DNA of 64,000 bases from Progne subis subis (GCA_022316685.1 JAKJHU010000067.1:2552501-2616500), one strand, 5' to 3'; counted from the first letter of the stretch, positions 1-13,265 are shown. Program-made: numbers and translations. Notes: generated by a model from the sequence alone, not told the origin.

Positions 1-300
1 CTTAAATTGAAGTACAAAGGAAGAAATGAGAGTTCTACTGTCCATTTCAGTGATAATAAGTTTTAAAAATTCCAACAAGCAATAGAAAATATATTAAAGA
101 AAGAGGTCTCTTTAAAATCTTTCCTTTTTGGGAGACTGCAGTGGGATGTACAGTTTGAGATATTAGTTTATGGTGACAGATTTGCTTGATTTATGATAGC
201 GCCTTCAGACATCTGTGGTGCAGTCATTTGCCTCTGAAATAATCACCTCATTTGCATTAAACAGAAAACATAATTCTGTAGAGTCATTCCTTTGATCTTT
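1..300. other. AT-rich non-coding DNA
   Basis: No coding exon, RNA gene or recognised repeat is visible. The stretch ends where an ERVL-like LTR begins. Confidence 0.6.
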
Positions 301-553
301 TGTACTGGTTTTAGCTGGGATAAACCGAATTTTCTTCATAATAGCTAATATGGGGACAGGTTTTGCATTTATGCTGGGCACAATGTTGATAACACAGGGA
401 TGTATTCATTATTACTAAGCAGCGCTTGCTTTTGCTTTCCCTACTGAACTGCCTTTATCTCAACCCATGAGTTCTCTACCTTTTTCTCTTCTGATTCTCT
501 ATCTCCTCTCACCAGAGGAGAGTGAGTGAGCATCTGTGTGGTGTTTAGTTTAG
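301..553 (+). mobile_element. ERVL-like LTR fragment with internal deletion
   Basis: The 5' end starts with TG and carries the family's opening segment (ttagctgggataaaccgaat, then ttgataacacagggatg). It then jumps, near 425-435, straight to the 3' part of the LTR (ctgcctttatctcaacccat, then gagtgagtgagcatctgtg). The U3/R middle seen in the copy at 9908-10443 is missing and the last ~25 bases are truncated. Family assignment rests on similarity to the copies at 9908, 23073 and 24305 and on remembered avian ERVL LTR structure. No target-site duplication can be read because the 3' end is lost. Confidence 0.75.
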
Positions 554-1505
554 AATAAGAAGAATGCTTTTCTTTATTGATGATATAAAGAAGCTGAAGG
601 ATTCCTAGCCACTAAAATAAATTTATGAATGTAAATATTTACTTTTACTTCTAAATATTTTAGTAAATATTTTCCTATATTTACTAAATAATTAGTATAC
701 CTTACCCTAATAACAAAGTACATCTGAATGCTCCTTCTGTCTCCAGCATTGTAAAAATTTTAGAAGTTGTTCCACCCAGATATCAGATTACCTCACTTCC
801 TCTTATGCATTTTCACCTATTAGGAAGTGTACACAAATAAAGCATTTTACCTTCACAGTGGAGCTCAAAACTTTTAAAGTTTTCTTTCTTCTTTTTTTTT
901 TTCTTCATAAAATATCAAAGAAATAAATAACTAGTTATATTCACCCTAGGATATGTTGTAATTTAATTTCAAATGCTTCCTAACAAAGACAGAAGAACGC
1001 AGGAAAAATCTATGTAGACATAGAACAGCATCTTTTCTTTTTGGATGCTGTATTAAAATCAATTATATGTGCACAAGGGAGGCCTGAATGTTACAAGTCA
1101 GTCAATGTTGTTTTATTAGCACTGGACTGTCTTTACAACTGAAACACATTTTAGGCACATGTCAGTCATATTCTGACACTGGTCTTTTATTAGTTTTCCT
1201 CGAATTATTGCTTTCTTCTCAGTTTAAATGAAATGAGAAATTGAAATGCTCTTTACCATTTTTATATTCTCCATGAGAAAGTTTAGAACTAATCTAAAAT
1301 AAAGCAACCAGCAATCTATCTGCTTTGTGAGTCTGTATTGACATACTGTTCAATTCCATCTGTATGCTAATATAAAGACTCAGTTCTGAAAATGTATTCT
1401 TCAAATTAAACACAGGCCAAAAATGTAGTACTGATGTAATTCCAGTGGATAAATATGTATCATTCATAGCTTCATGAAGTGTCTTCATATTTCAGTATGA
1501 TTTTG

Positions 1506-1541
<36 letters not shown>

Positions 1542-3349
1542 CCACAAAAATCTCTGCAAAATCTGAAGGCTGCATTTATATAGATTTTTATTCCAAGTTC
1601 AGATTTAGTAATAAAAACATAGCTACTGCATTCAATATCTGAGTTTCAACAGAATATTGAGAAGTCATATCCTATTTTCAAAAAAATAATTTATAATAAA
1701 TATTTATATCTAGATCACAAAGCGCTTGGATTCCCTTTTAAAGCAGAATTAAAAAAAAAAAAAAAATAGGCATCTAATGTTGACCGAGTTGCAATTACTT
1801 TTTTTTCTTGTTAACTAGAAAGCAACACTAAAAGGAAGATTACTAAGTCTTTTTCACCAACAGCAGTTTCCTTATAGGAAGCTAATTTTCCTGCAATGAA
1901 CATAGAGGAGAAAAATGCATTAAGTACACACTATCAGTTTACTTAGATATAGATCTTAGGGGGTTTGTACCAGCTACATTACACACAAAACAGATTGATC
2001 ACACAGAAGTTTTTGATGGACTTCATGGAATGCTTGGCTCTTCCGCATTTCCAGATTTATAGGAATGTCTGCTAGAGGTTGATTTTATCCTGGGGAAGCC
2101 AGAGAGAAACAGCTGATGGCATGAATGCTGTTCTTGTGAAGGTGCTCTCCAGGAAATACACTCATATATTTTTCTCTTGTCTGTTTATGGCATCTCTTAG
2201 TGCAGTAGGACTTTTCCTTTTACAAAAGAAAAGAAAAGGAGGGGGGAAAAAAAAAAAAATAGTGTGGTTTTGTTTTTATAACCTATATGCCATTATACTA
2301 AATTGTCACAGAAAAAATGGTCAAATTCTCCTGGATGTTACTCTTTTGAAGGAAATATTCTGTGAGCAGGGCTGAAAACTCAATCAACTGCTGCTGTCTC
2401 CTTGTTAGCAATTCATAGAAAACTTGAACAAACAAAAAGTAATCATTTTATCTCTATTCTTAAAAACAATGTTTAAAACACCTATTGTGTTAAAAAAAAA
2501 AAAAACCACAAAAAACCAAAAAACCAAAACAAACAAAAAACCCCCTATTTTTCCATAGAAATAACATTTTAAAATTCCAGTTAAGAAGTGTGTGTGTGTG
2601 GGCACATGGTAGTTTTACTTTGCGTCTGTGTCTGTGTCTTTTAAGGTAGGGATATTTACTGCTCTTTAATAAAGATGCTTCCAGAGAAAAAGGAAGGTGG
2701 GTTTATATCAGTCTATAGTGCTGTTAAGCACATAGTCAGAATGCAGAGTGGCACCTTGAACACCAAAAGGGAAGATATTTCACACCTCAGTGGTTCTGAA
2801 AGGGTTTACACAGGCTTGAGGTGATTATGGAAGCATTAAATGAGCAAGGAACTGATGAACATGATCCAGATCATCAATAAGCAACCCAGATGTGCAGCAC
2901 AAGTGTGTACAGAGATTGATGAATCCTTAGAATTGGGTAAGGGAAGCAGTAGGAATTTGACAGGTTATTTACTGACTGCCATAACCCTTATTACTGCTCC
3001 ATGAATCAGCTAGCACAAAGTTACAGCAATGGCAGGCTTCATCTTAGGGCAGAAGTGCTACTGCTCCTGCAATGCCCTCCTGAGCTCATCTCTACACCTG
3101 CACTCCACTCACAGATATAAATGCAACTGTTTGTTGACCTTGCTTTAACAGAATTTCTACCAGAGCAGCTAAAGAAAAAAAGGGTGAAAGAATTCAATCA
3201 AGACAATATTGAAAAAAAAATCAGGGAACATGGGGGCTTAACACTTCACTCCTTGCTTAAAGCAGAGTCTATTAATGAAGTCAAAGTTCAGCTATTTATT
3301 AAGTCATTTATTTCAAAGATATTGTGAAGGGTATTTTGTGTAACATGCT
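554..3349. other. AT-rich non-coding DNA with A-rich tracts
   Basis: No exon or RNA gene recognised. It holds homopolymer A runs (1510-1540, about 1749-1766, 2491-2503) and an A/C-rich stretch at about 2490-2545. Short open frames here have repetitive or biased composition and no recognisable domain. Confidence 0.6.
1510..1540. repeat. poly(A) tract, 31 bp
   Basis: Uninterrupted A run. No polyadenylation signal or retrocopy body is recognised immediately upstream, so it is treated as a simple repeat. Confidence 0.9.
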
Positions 3350-4046
3350 TGTCTAGGTTTTGAAAGACAGTTGTCTGCCTGCTAGAGCCTGCTAGAGCCT
3401 CCCTTGGAATGAAGAATGTAAACCTCCTTCCCTTCAAATTATTATATTTTGCAATTAGAGGCTTTCAGGCAAAGATACGGGAATAGGAGTAATAGTTCTT
3501 TACTAGGAATATTAAAAAAAAAAAAAAAAAAATACAAATGTAGTAGTACAAAAGAAAACAAACAAGGAAGCAAAAAAAAAAGTCCTGGAAAAACTGACAG
3601 AGTCAGGGATACGACCTGACACCCTGTTGGTCATGGTGTTGGAAGCAGTCCAAATAAGTCCTTCTGGAGGTTCTGTGGAGTAGAGATGGTCCTATAGAAA
3701 GTCCAGTGGTGACAAGATGGGTCCAGTCTTCCTCAGGGAATCCAGTGGAAAAACCAGATACCTTGTGTCCTTCAGTCCCAGTTTTTATCCAGCTAGGAGC
3801 AGTTGGCTCCTCCCCCACTGTGTGGAGCATCTCCCAATGGGATGATGGAATGTGTCATGTCATTGGTGGGCCTTAATGGCCCATTATCAGAAGATGCCCC
3901 CCTGGAGGATGGAGGGGTGGTGAAAGAGATAAGAAACACTGCCCCACCTGGATTTAATGGCTGGGCCATTATCAGAAGGCATCTGCCCCCCTCCCCCCTG
4001 GAGTTACAAGAGGGACAAAACATCTCCCAAAACCCAGCTTTCAACA
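3350..4046 (-). mobile_element. solo LTR, ERVL-like, minus strand
   Basis: Read on the minus strand the element begins TGTTGAAAGCTGGGTTTTGG and ends AAACCTAGACA, giving TG...CA ends and 697 bp. A TATA-like ATAAAAA lies at 3782-3788. The R/U5 part contains a long T run (A run on the + strand at about 3512-3532) followed by a TATTCCTAGTAAAGAAC-like segment that may act as the polyadenylation signal. A 10-bp tandem duplication (gcctgctaga) sits near the 3' end at about 3379-3400. The flanks (atgct and gatga) do not match, so the target-site duplication has decayed or a border is slightly off. No internal retroviral sequence is adjacent. Confidence 0.75.
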
Positions 4047-6622
4047 GATGAAATAGAATACACATTTTTAGGTTACATAATCAAGACAATGCTAAACACT
4101 ATCATTACCTAAGACAGCTTAGTCTCCCTCTTCTGAATCTAACTGATGAGTTTAAAGAAAATACCTTCTTCAGATACTCACTGCCACCTCTCTGCTGGAG
4201 GTTATAGCCCTCCCATGAGATCAAATTAAGTGAGCACACCTTGTGTGCTTCGATATGAACTCAACCCGGAACAGTGATAATATGTGTTCTTCTGGCTGTG
4301 GTACAGGATTATGAAGGTTCAGTATGGGGCTAGTACTGATTTACACAGACTCATGCCTACAATTTATACTGTACCATACTTATCAAAGCAAAGTATGAAA
4401 CATTTTCTAAGAGAGGGAAATTACTTCTGCTCAGGGAGCAACTTAGACTCTGAAGAAATGACCAAGTGGCATAATTCAGGATGAGAAGGAAAAATGTTCC
4501 AAAGGAGTGAGAGGTGTACAAGCAATGTGGTGCAGTAGACAACAGAAGGCTGCTAAGACCAGCATGGCATGTACACTCAGAGCTATGCAACCCAGACAGT
4601 ATCATAAAAGGGGTTATCTTTCCTCTAGTCACTGAAAGATGTCTCTATAGAGACTGATGCATGAAAATGTCCTTGAAATAATGGCAGTCTGAAAGCTAAC
4701 TGTGAGAACAAATCTTAGTGCCAGAACAGGGTGGTCAACCTTTTTATCTCTTAATTCCAAACTTTTCTTAAAACCCAAGAGTTATCAAATTACAGTGTTG
4801 TTGTTGTTTGTTTACACAGTAAATGTATTTTAAATTGTTGACCAGTGTGGGGCCTTTCACATGTTCACTGCAAATTTTGGGGCCACAGACAATAGTAGGC
4901 TAGGGGTGAGGAAGTTGGAAGGGAGAATATTTGGGCATTTGACCTAAATTGGACAAAGGAATATTCCATATTGGCTTTTGGTCAGGGTCAACTCATAACT
5001 ACTGTGAAAATGCACAGCAATAGCTTTGCCTGTTAAGAATCATTGCTAATCATGTAGAATTATATGCAACTCAATCTTACAAGCTAGAATTAGCAGAAAA
5101 AATAATTCAGGCATTAAAAAACTGGCATGTTTTGTTCATTCGACTTTTGCAGGATAATTCATTCTAAAACTGATAATGTAAAGACTTGATGACAAATAAA
5201 AGAGATTCAATGGAAAATGAACAATAGCAGAAACTTCACATTTAAGAGGCTGATGACAGGAGTTTTCTATTCAATTACATAGCAAGCTATTTTGAAGTAT
5301 TTTGTTACCCACAAACAAAAGATAAAAAGATTTCATAAGCGCGTTGATAGAATATTGTGTTAAAATAAACAGGTAAATACTCTGTAAGAGGAAAAACCTC
5401 TTATTTGATCTGCCAACGCTGAAAGAAAATACACAAGTGAAAGATCAGTTGATAAGACACAAGGAGAAGAGAATTTTCATAATTGCTGTTAGAAATTATT
5501 AAATGAAGTAAATGTAGCACCAAATAAATTGTGCACCAGGGTAAACTGCAGCTGAAAAAAAAATAGTGTATTAGACATGAAAAACAGAACACTTAAATCT
5601 CATTTTTTCTTCTGTGTAGATAAGATTGCTCAGTTGTAAATGTATCTTGCAAGATACTTAGCATCTCTAAGACATTCCAATGGAAGTGTCAGGGAGCTCC
5701 TCTTTCAATGACACAGCCTTCAGGAGGGCTAGAAAAAAGTAAAGCAGCCCTCAAGATAGTGGGGGTTTTGTACATAACAAATTGTACAATAATTACTAAA
5801 GAGTGTATGTAAATAAGGGAGAAAAGATCAAAGTCTAAAATGCTGCTGAAGGGCTTAAACAATTGGATCTCTCCCATGATTCATGTAAACATGAGCTGTA
5901 ATTTTTGGTAAAATAAATCACTCATTTACAATCATTTGAGTTACTCTGTGAAGGAGAAAAGTTACTTCAAGAACAGTCTGGTTTTGACTAAAACATGTCA
6001 AAGGCATGTGTTTTGTATTTTTTTGGTGGGGATGTGTGCAACAGAGGAAAGCAAGAACATTGAATGCATATATTAATGGCTGAATAGGTGAATGAAGCCT
6101 TTTCAGTAAGAACACCCAGAATAAGGTGTCTTACTTCTTTCAGTAAATACAGGTAGGGGAAACTTGTAAAAAATGAAAGAAAATCATTGCCCTGAGAAAG
6201 TAGTGACTCTGAGGACAATAAAAACCCAGAGCTCAGAGGCTCCTGCAGGAGGCTGTTGAAGGGCAGCAAATCTACAAGAACCAGCATTCATTTCATGTTC
6301 AATAATTGGGGAGCAATTATTTTATTATGGGTAAGATCACCTTCTTACTGTCATCATATACTTTTTATATGTATCTGTTGAGGGAACCTGAATCCAGCAG
6401 ACTTTAATACTCAGTAGGTTTCTACTCTCCAGTGTTTGCTGATGTTCCTCTTTGTAGGTCCAGACAACAGCAAGGTTGAGGATACATTCTACAGCAGGAG
6501 GTACAAACACACATGGAGATACACAAACACAACCAATATACAAAAAAAACCTCAAGAGAAGTAGTGAATATTATCCTTACTGGTACCCACATAAACACCA
6601 ACATCAGTCACAAAAACTAAAA

Positions 6623-6658
6623 ACACTTGAGCAGCACAGCACACTTGAGCAGCACAGC
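6623..6658. repeat. 18-bp tandem duplication
   Basis: Two perfect adjacent copies of acacttgagcagcacagc. A recent local duplication with no visible function. Confidence 0.9.
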
Positions 6659-6823
6659 ACAAATACATTTGTCCTCTCCAGCTGATACAGGCTGAAGTTC
6701 ACTAGCGGGTGAATGCATACCCTTTCTGTCTTGATCCATACTCACATTCATATCCTCAGGTCTCTTGAACTCTAGATCAGATCTCAACTACATCCAAGAT
6801 CCATATCAACACCCTGTTTCTCA

Positions 6824-6864
6824 TGTCCTATTATTCTATTATTATTAATATTATTAATATTATT
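6824..6864. repeat. (ATT)n microsatellite, imperfect
   Basis: ATT/AAT trinucleotides with interruptions; simple repeat. Confidence 0.8.
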
Positions 6865-7157
6865 TCAGGGTCTTCTGATCCATGATAATGTCTTCTTATC
6901 TGCTGTTTATGTCTCATGTAACTGGGTGCTTAGTTATCTTCCTCTCTTTTGCTTTTGTTTTTTACCCAATATACTGGCAAATATACATGTCCATGTTTTC
7001 TAGGTACCATCAAGTTCTTTACCAAACACATTTTTACAGCTTCTCACTCAACATCTAGTCATTCAGTGTTTTTAGACTTGAATGTTTAGCAACTCAGTCA
7101 TCCAGCTACGGGCTTAGAACACACAGAGGCAATTGCAGTGATTCACTTAATAAGTTT

Positions 7158-7238
7158 GGTTTTGTTGTTTTTGGGGGTTTTTTGGGGTTTTTTTTGGTTT
7201 TTTTGTTTTGGTTTGGTTTTTTGGTTTTTTGTTTTTTT
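7158..7238. repeat. G/T-rich low-complexity tract
   Basis: Runs of T alternating with runs of two to five G. Similar tracts recur at about 46873, 47606, 58112 and 62562. Confidence 0.85.
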
Positions 7239-9293
7239 AATAAAATACTGATAGTGTTTAAAGTTGGATGTGAATTTAGTTACTTACACATTTAGACATC
7301 AGTATCTTTCTTTTATAAGCATTGTGACTTCAAAATCTTTATGTAATTTTTTTCTTCAAGGTAGACAGTTCACTATGATGATTTAAGTCAGGAAAGTAGA
7401 AGAGTTGAAAGATTTGTATTTAAATATTAACATTAACTAGTCGATTGCAAATTAGCTATTTGCCCATGCAGTTTATCAGACAATTACATGCTTCATTTGC
7501 ATAGGCGTAACACTGCTATTTGTGGATTCAACTAAGGATAATTTTTCATTTCCTCTGGTGACCAGAGAATGTGGAAGAGTTGTTATGGCACATTTTGCTG
7601 GGTAGGTTCTACTACATGCAACCTTTCATGTTCAATCTTCTGAATATGGTAAAACAATTGACCTTGGAAAGTCCAGCATTGATGTTTCATTTTGATTTGG
7701 TTTTGCATGAAAAATGAGAAAAGTAATAAAGCATGCATGAAATTTGGGAGAGTTTTACTACTAGCCTAGGTGTTTCATTACAATTATTTCTTGTGTTCAG
7801 GTTGCTTCTTGGAAAATAGCCATGCAAGCTGGATTGAAAACTTCTAATAGCCTGACTGCTCTTCATCCCCCTATATGACAACTGTGTGTGCACAGGTTAA
7901 TTTATGCTTATACCTTGATTCCTTGTCACAGATTAACCTTTGACTGCATTTTGCTGACTTGCTTGAGCTAGTTACATTTAAGCCATTAGCAGCTCCTACT
8001 GCTGTGATTTGGCTCCTGAAATGTAAACTAAAATCCAGTCCTGAGTTTAGAGATGGTTGTCTCTGGAAGTATTTGGGACAGAAAATTCAACACAACTGTT
8101 GTCTTGTGAGTCTAGATTTATTTACAAAAGCTGGATAGAATTAATCTGCATCCCACAGCTAGTTTTCTCAGGTAAAATTCAATTCTGCAATAGCCTTGGA
8201 AACCTTGACTGCTTATGAACAATTTGGGAGTATTATCAAAAACCTTTTAGTGTTAATGTGTCTCTGGAATCACTGTTCAAGGACAAAAGAGGAACCAAAC
8301 AAACCAGAGTTCACTGTGAAAACTTTTGCAGGTGACATAATAAAACCCATAGAATTGTGGGGTTTTTTTGAAGATAGAGGCTATTCTTAGACTATGACAT
8401 TCACTGTCATGTTTGAAGTAGATCTGTCAAAACAAATGTGTCAGGTCATGCAGCAAGTGGTTTATCTCTGTGGAAAACATTAGAATAGAGAGGACTGTGG
8501 TCTCAGAGATAGGCTCGTAATTAGGTATTGATTGCTTTCACTAACACATTGTGCACAATTCCAAACAAATGCAAGATCATTTCTGACTCTTTTCTTTTAA
8601 ACCCAGATATTTGTCAGTGCATTCATTTGAAAGATTATAAAATATGAAGCAATTTTTACAGCTGATTCACTTGAGCTTCAATTGATTTGGCTTCTATAAA
8701 AATCCTCCATTTGAAGGGAATGTCAGCAGTATCTCAGCTCCTGTCCACAACCAGGACTTTTACTTTAGATTACAGAAGAAACAAAACAAAACAAAACAAT
8801 TGTCTTGCAACAGAGTAAAGAAACTGTCCCTCCTTAAAGCTGCAAAAAAAATTTGGCAGCTAAGGCTGCTGTATCCTTAGTTTGGCTTATTGCAATATGA
8901 ATATGTAATCAACCCTAATTCTTATTTTCCCTGTTTTCTACTGTACAGTCACAGCTAATGGAGGCAGTCAAAGGGTGCTTTGTGATATAAGTGATAACTG
9001 TATTCTCTGAATGCACAAACTGCCCAGTAAATGACATCTGTGAGTGCAACTGCTCCCTTTACTGTGAAGAAATCATATTCTAGGTCTTTTGAGATGAGCA
9101 AGGTTATGGACAACTTGTGAGATAACTCAGATCAGAAAGAGCAATAGTCTCTGACCTAAGTTCAAGCACAGTGAAGACAATTGCTCCCTAATCTTTTCCA
9201 ATCACATGTACAGAGAGTATATCAGAAGAGGAGGTTCAATAGAGTTAAAACTCAAGTTTTGTTTTGGGCTTGCAGGGGGGTTTTTTGGGCTTT

Positions 9294-9328
9294 TGTTGTT
9301 GTTGTTGTTGTGTGTGTGAGTGTGTGTT
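9294..9328. repeat. (GTT)n followed by (TG)n
   Basis: Six or so GTT units run directly into TG dinucleotides; compound microsatellite. Confidence 0.85.
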
Positions 9329-9620
9329 TATGTGGGTTTTTTTTTCATTTAGAAAGAGTCAAATGTATGTATTTCATAACTGTGCACCATGGCAAACAAG
9401 TCCTCTGAAACTTCTACTCCACCTGCTCTCTTAACGGATGAGTTGTCTCTTGAGGATCAACATACACCTCTCCTTTCAGCATTGATGTGTAAGACTGTAA
9501 GAGTGGTAAAAACTGCACCATCCACAATCCTACTTACATAATGATAGTAGCAGAATCAAGGTTTCACTAGGAGCCACAGCTAAGAATGTTGCTGGAATCT
9601 ATTATAATGTGTAGCCCACA

Positions 9621-9769
9621 TTAATATTAATTAATATTATATAATGCTGAAATAAATATTATGAATATTTAATTAATATTTCTATTTATATATTATAATT
9701 ATATATAATTAATATTATTATAATTAATATATATAAATAATATAATATTATTATAATTAATATTATATC
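9621..9769. repeat. AT-only island, TTAATATTAA motifs
   Basis: About 150 bases made almost entirely of A and T, dominated by ttaatatt, attataatt and their complements, so both strands look alike. It lies ~140 bp from the 3' end of the LTR at 9908. Probably a decayed AT microsatellite prone to unpairing or cruciform formation. Confidence 0.8.
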
Positions 9770-9907
9770 ATGCTGAAAGTTATGTGAACATGTTAAAAAC
9801 AAGATTATAGGAAAAGGCGGGCAAGTTATGTAGTCTATTTTCATTTCCCTCTACTTATTTCTTCTCTGATGTCTACCTGTTGTAATTCCTAAACCTCTTT
9901 CAGATAT

Positions 9908-10443
9908 TGTTGCGGTTTTTATGATAACTAAGCACCACAACAACATGTTCCATCACCCCTGGTGGGATGGGGGAGAGAATGGGAAGCATAAAAGTGAGAA
10001 AACTGGTGGGTTGAGATAAAGGCAGCTTAATAGATAAAACAGAACCCATGCACATAAAAAAAGCAAAACAAGAAATACATTCATCACTTCCCATGGGGAG
10101 GTAGGTGTTCAGCCATCTCCAGGAATGCAGGGCTCCTTCGCAGGTAACTGTGGCTTGGGAAGACAAACACTATCATTCTCAATGTCTCCCTCTTCCTCCT
10201 TTTTCCTCTAGCTTTATAGGCTGAGAATGATGTTATGTGGCCTGGTATATCCCTTTGGTCAGTCAAGGTCAGCTGGCCTGGCTGTGTTGCCCCCCAGATT
10301 CTTGTGTACTCCAAGTCCCCTCCCTGGTGAGGTGTGGTGAGATGCCTTGACACTGAGTAAGCCCTACTTAGCAAAAATGAAAATATCTCTGTATTATCGA
10401 CCCTCTTTTCAGCACAAATCCAAATTAACTCCATATCAGCACA
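9908..10443 (-). mobile_element. ERVL-like LTR, full length, minus strand
   Basis: On the minus strand it begins TGTGCTGATATGGAGTTAAT and ends AACCGCAACA, 536 bp with TG...CA ends. Landmarks in order are a GGATATACCAGGCCAC block, a TATAAAG box (RC of ctttata at about 10212-10218), a segment matching CTTCCCAAG...GCAACGAAGG, a TATTAAGCTGCC segment that is a likely variant polyadenylation signal, and a 3' TGTGGTGCTTAGTT block. The same landmarks occur in the copies at 301, 23073 and 24305. No matching flanking duplication is seen (gatat versus ggcat). It looks like an old solo LTR. Confidence 0.8.
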
Positions 10444-11551
10444 GGCATGATCCTCTTTATTCTTTGTTCTTTTATGAAAACAAATGAATGCTGAAGGTTT
10501 TAGCTATCTTACTATTTGCATTCAGACAAGGTTGCCTCTCCAAAACAATGCATTGATTTGGGATTGATCAGGTAAGGATGTCTTTTAAAACAGATGAAGA
10601 GTAGTTGTGCTTTTGTTATCAACATGTGGTTTTCTATGACACCTTGAAGTATAAAGGATTCAGTTCTGGTTCCAATTAACTCAATAGCAAAACTCTCGTT
10701 GACTTAAAGGTCTGAAAGATCAGGTCCTAATTTACCAACACTTCTAATTCCCTAATTAAATTTTAAAAGTCCAGATGTTAAAATGATTTGCAAGCCTTTG
10801 ATATGCTGCTGAAGTCAGTGTACTGGTTGGCAAACTCTTCATTAGGATCATGAAAACTCTCTGATTGATCCTATCATCTTTGCCTTATGCAGAAGAGAAT
10901 TTCAGTCTGTGGTTCCCAGCTTGTCATTTAAGGTGTTTTTTCTCTCACTTCCATTTCTTTTCCCTGCAGATAAAAGTAATTTCTGAATATCACAAAGTTC
11001 TAGTTAAAGAACAGAACTTCAAATATATATTCCTAGGTGCTAAAACACTTAAATTACCACAAAGAAAACAAATTAACTGTATGAAGTACCTATTAAAGAG
11101 AAACTGAGAGGTCTGAACATCTTGATTATCTGCAATAAAAAATTGTTGTGCAGTATGAGAAAACACAGGCAAATTATTTAAAATTATATACATTAATAAT
11201 AGTAATATAATAATAATGGTGTTTCTGCCTGCTTGTATCAGTTTACTTATCTACTTACACATGCACTTTCCCATCTGAACAAGTATTTCCCATCTGAACA
11301 AGATTTCATTACAAACACTTTAGAAACCTGAGACATCCATATCAGAACTGATATTTTCTACAAGCTGATACAAAGCGAGGAGGGATTTTTGAAGTTCTAA
11401 TTCAAGAGAACAAGGTTTTTATGCTCATAAACATGTTTCACTCTTATATAGAGATATTTACGTCTCCATACCTATGTGTATTAATCTGGTCTGTGTCTGG
11501 AATAGAAAGTTACTCCATGGCACAATGATAGTATATGGAGCAGGCTATATG
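10444..11551. other. AT-rich non-coding DNA
   Basis: No exon or repeat recognised except a 17-bp direct duplication (tttcccatctgaacaag, period 19) at 11267-11302 and AAT repeats near 11190-11218. Confidence 0.6.
11267..11302. repeat. 17-bp tandem duplication, period 19
   Basis: Two copies of tttcccatctgaacaag separated by two bases. Confidence 0.9.
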
Positions 11552-11815
11552 ATCACAGAACCACTGAATCAGATTCTCAGAATCACGGAATGTTAAGTGT
11601 TGGAAGGGAGCTCTGGAGATCATCTAGTCCAATCCCCCTGCTAAAGCAGGTTCACCCAGAGTACATTCCACAGGATTGTGTTCAGGCAGGTTTTGAATAT
11701 CTCCAGGAAAGGAAACTCCACAACCTCTCTCAACAGCCTATCCCAGTGCTCTGATACTCTCAAAGTAAGGAAGCTTTTCCTCATATTCAGATATGATTTA
11801 CTGCATTTCTAGCTG
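11552..11815 (-). mobile_element. CR1 LINE 3' fragment, minus strand
   Basis: On the + strand it opens with the inverted CR1 3' end (tcacagaaccactgaatc, then agaatcacggaatg). The diagnostic 3' block follows (ttggaagggagctctggaga, catctagtccaatcccc) and then a segment matching cctatcccagtgctctgata. CR1 elements have this 3' octamer repeat instead of a poly(A) tail, and copies are usually 5'-truncated, as here. Homology fades near 11815. No coding capacity remains. Confidence 0.9.
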
Positions 11816-13265
11816 TGAATATTAAAGAGCAAATATGGCCCACATTCAAAGAAATTTCTGGCTATAGGAAACATGGAAAAGAGTCTTATAGACAAAGTAA
11901 AAGAGTAGCATGAGGGAGTGGTCTTGTTCTGCAAGCACCAACCAAGTGCTCATTAAAAACATACAGGAATCTCTGCACAGGGTAACACCTTCTTGAGGAA
12001 AGAAATTATTAGTCCATACAAGGGCAGGAGTCTCTGTTTCAAATATCTTCATAATGGTTTCATTAGACAGAATAGGTGACAGGCCAAAACCAATATCCTG
12101 ACAATTCCTGATACCCATCTGCCCTGTGTACCCCACAGGAAGTATGAATCCATCACTGTTGAGCACCTTAAACAATATACAAAACACCTCCTAACTTTTT
12201 GTGTACAAAACACTTTCCTACATGACTATATCTGCATGTCCAGCAAAGTTTTTACTGAGTTGTTACAAGTGTTCTAAGTTTGCTCTGTTTTACATCAGAA
12301 GCATCTTGGACATATCTCTGAGATGGAGAGATTCTCTGCCCAGCCCTTGGAAGAATACAAATGGCATCTGCACACAGCAGGGACTACCTGAGACTACCTC
12401 CAGGCCAGTCCAAAATTCTTACTTGAAGAATACTTATAGCTACTAGGCTTCATTGTGACAGTGGCTATGAACTCAGTGTCACACTCTTTCTCCATGCACA
12501 GATTAACTGAGAGTTTCCAGACCACCCAGAGAATTTTTCTGATCTACATATAAAGAAATCAGTCTCTTACATCTAGGTTACATTTGTTCAAGGCTGAATT
12601 TAGGTGACAGTAATTCTGAATTTCCCCCAATTTTTCTTCTACTTCTACCACTAAGACAAACTGTCTTACTGTTCAAGACCAAAGAGAAACCAGCAAATTA
12701 CTTTATAATTTCTAAATACTGGAAGGCCTGAATTCCACATCCTCCTCTGAGGTTGCTTTGCTGCTGCTTTGCCTGGAGCTGTCCATAGTCTCATGAACAA
12801 GGTTTCTTCTATATCTACACATGGTTGCAGTCTGATAGAATGGTTAGCTTTTGGTTGGTTTGGCAAGACATCTGTTGTTATATGGTCTCTGTATCAACTT
12901 CCTATGAAGCAGAACAGAGGTGAAGTTTGGGGTAAACAGAAACCCAGCAACTAAACCCAAAGGAACATAAACTTGGGAGTAAAATTTACAGTAGGTCTCC
13001 TTGATAGCAACCTGTCATATTGTGTTTAGAAGCTAGAAGATGATCCACAAGGTTGTCCTCTGCCCCATTCTGTTCCATGTGGTAAAATGTGAATCAATCA
13101 AACAAACAAAACCAAACAAAAAACAAACCAAACAACACCAAACCACCCACCAAAAACACCATCCCACTGTATTTTCCTTTTTACACCTAGAAACTGTAGA
13201 TCATATCTTTGGGGTGATATGAAAACATAGAATTCTTTCCTGTCTCCTGTCAGAAGATGCTCATC
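11816..13265. other. non-coding DNA, no recognised element
   Basis: Mixed-composition DNA with only short chance open frames. An A/C-rich stretch (caaacaaacaaaacc type) lies at about 13100-13160. The five bases 13266-13270 that follow are the left target-site duplication of the next LTR. Confidence 0.6.

Larger units (their letters stand above)
4047..9907. other. AT-rich non-coding DNA with simple repeats
   Basis: About 5.9 kb without a recognised exon, RNA gene or mobile element. It contains an 18-bp tandem duplication at 6623, ATT repeats at 6824, a G/T tract at 7158, GTT/TG repeats near 9294 and an AT-only island at 9621. Around 7420-7545 there is a complex ATTA/octamer-rich stretch that could be a conserved non-coding element. 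All open frames are short and featureless. Confidence 0.6.
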
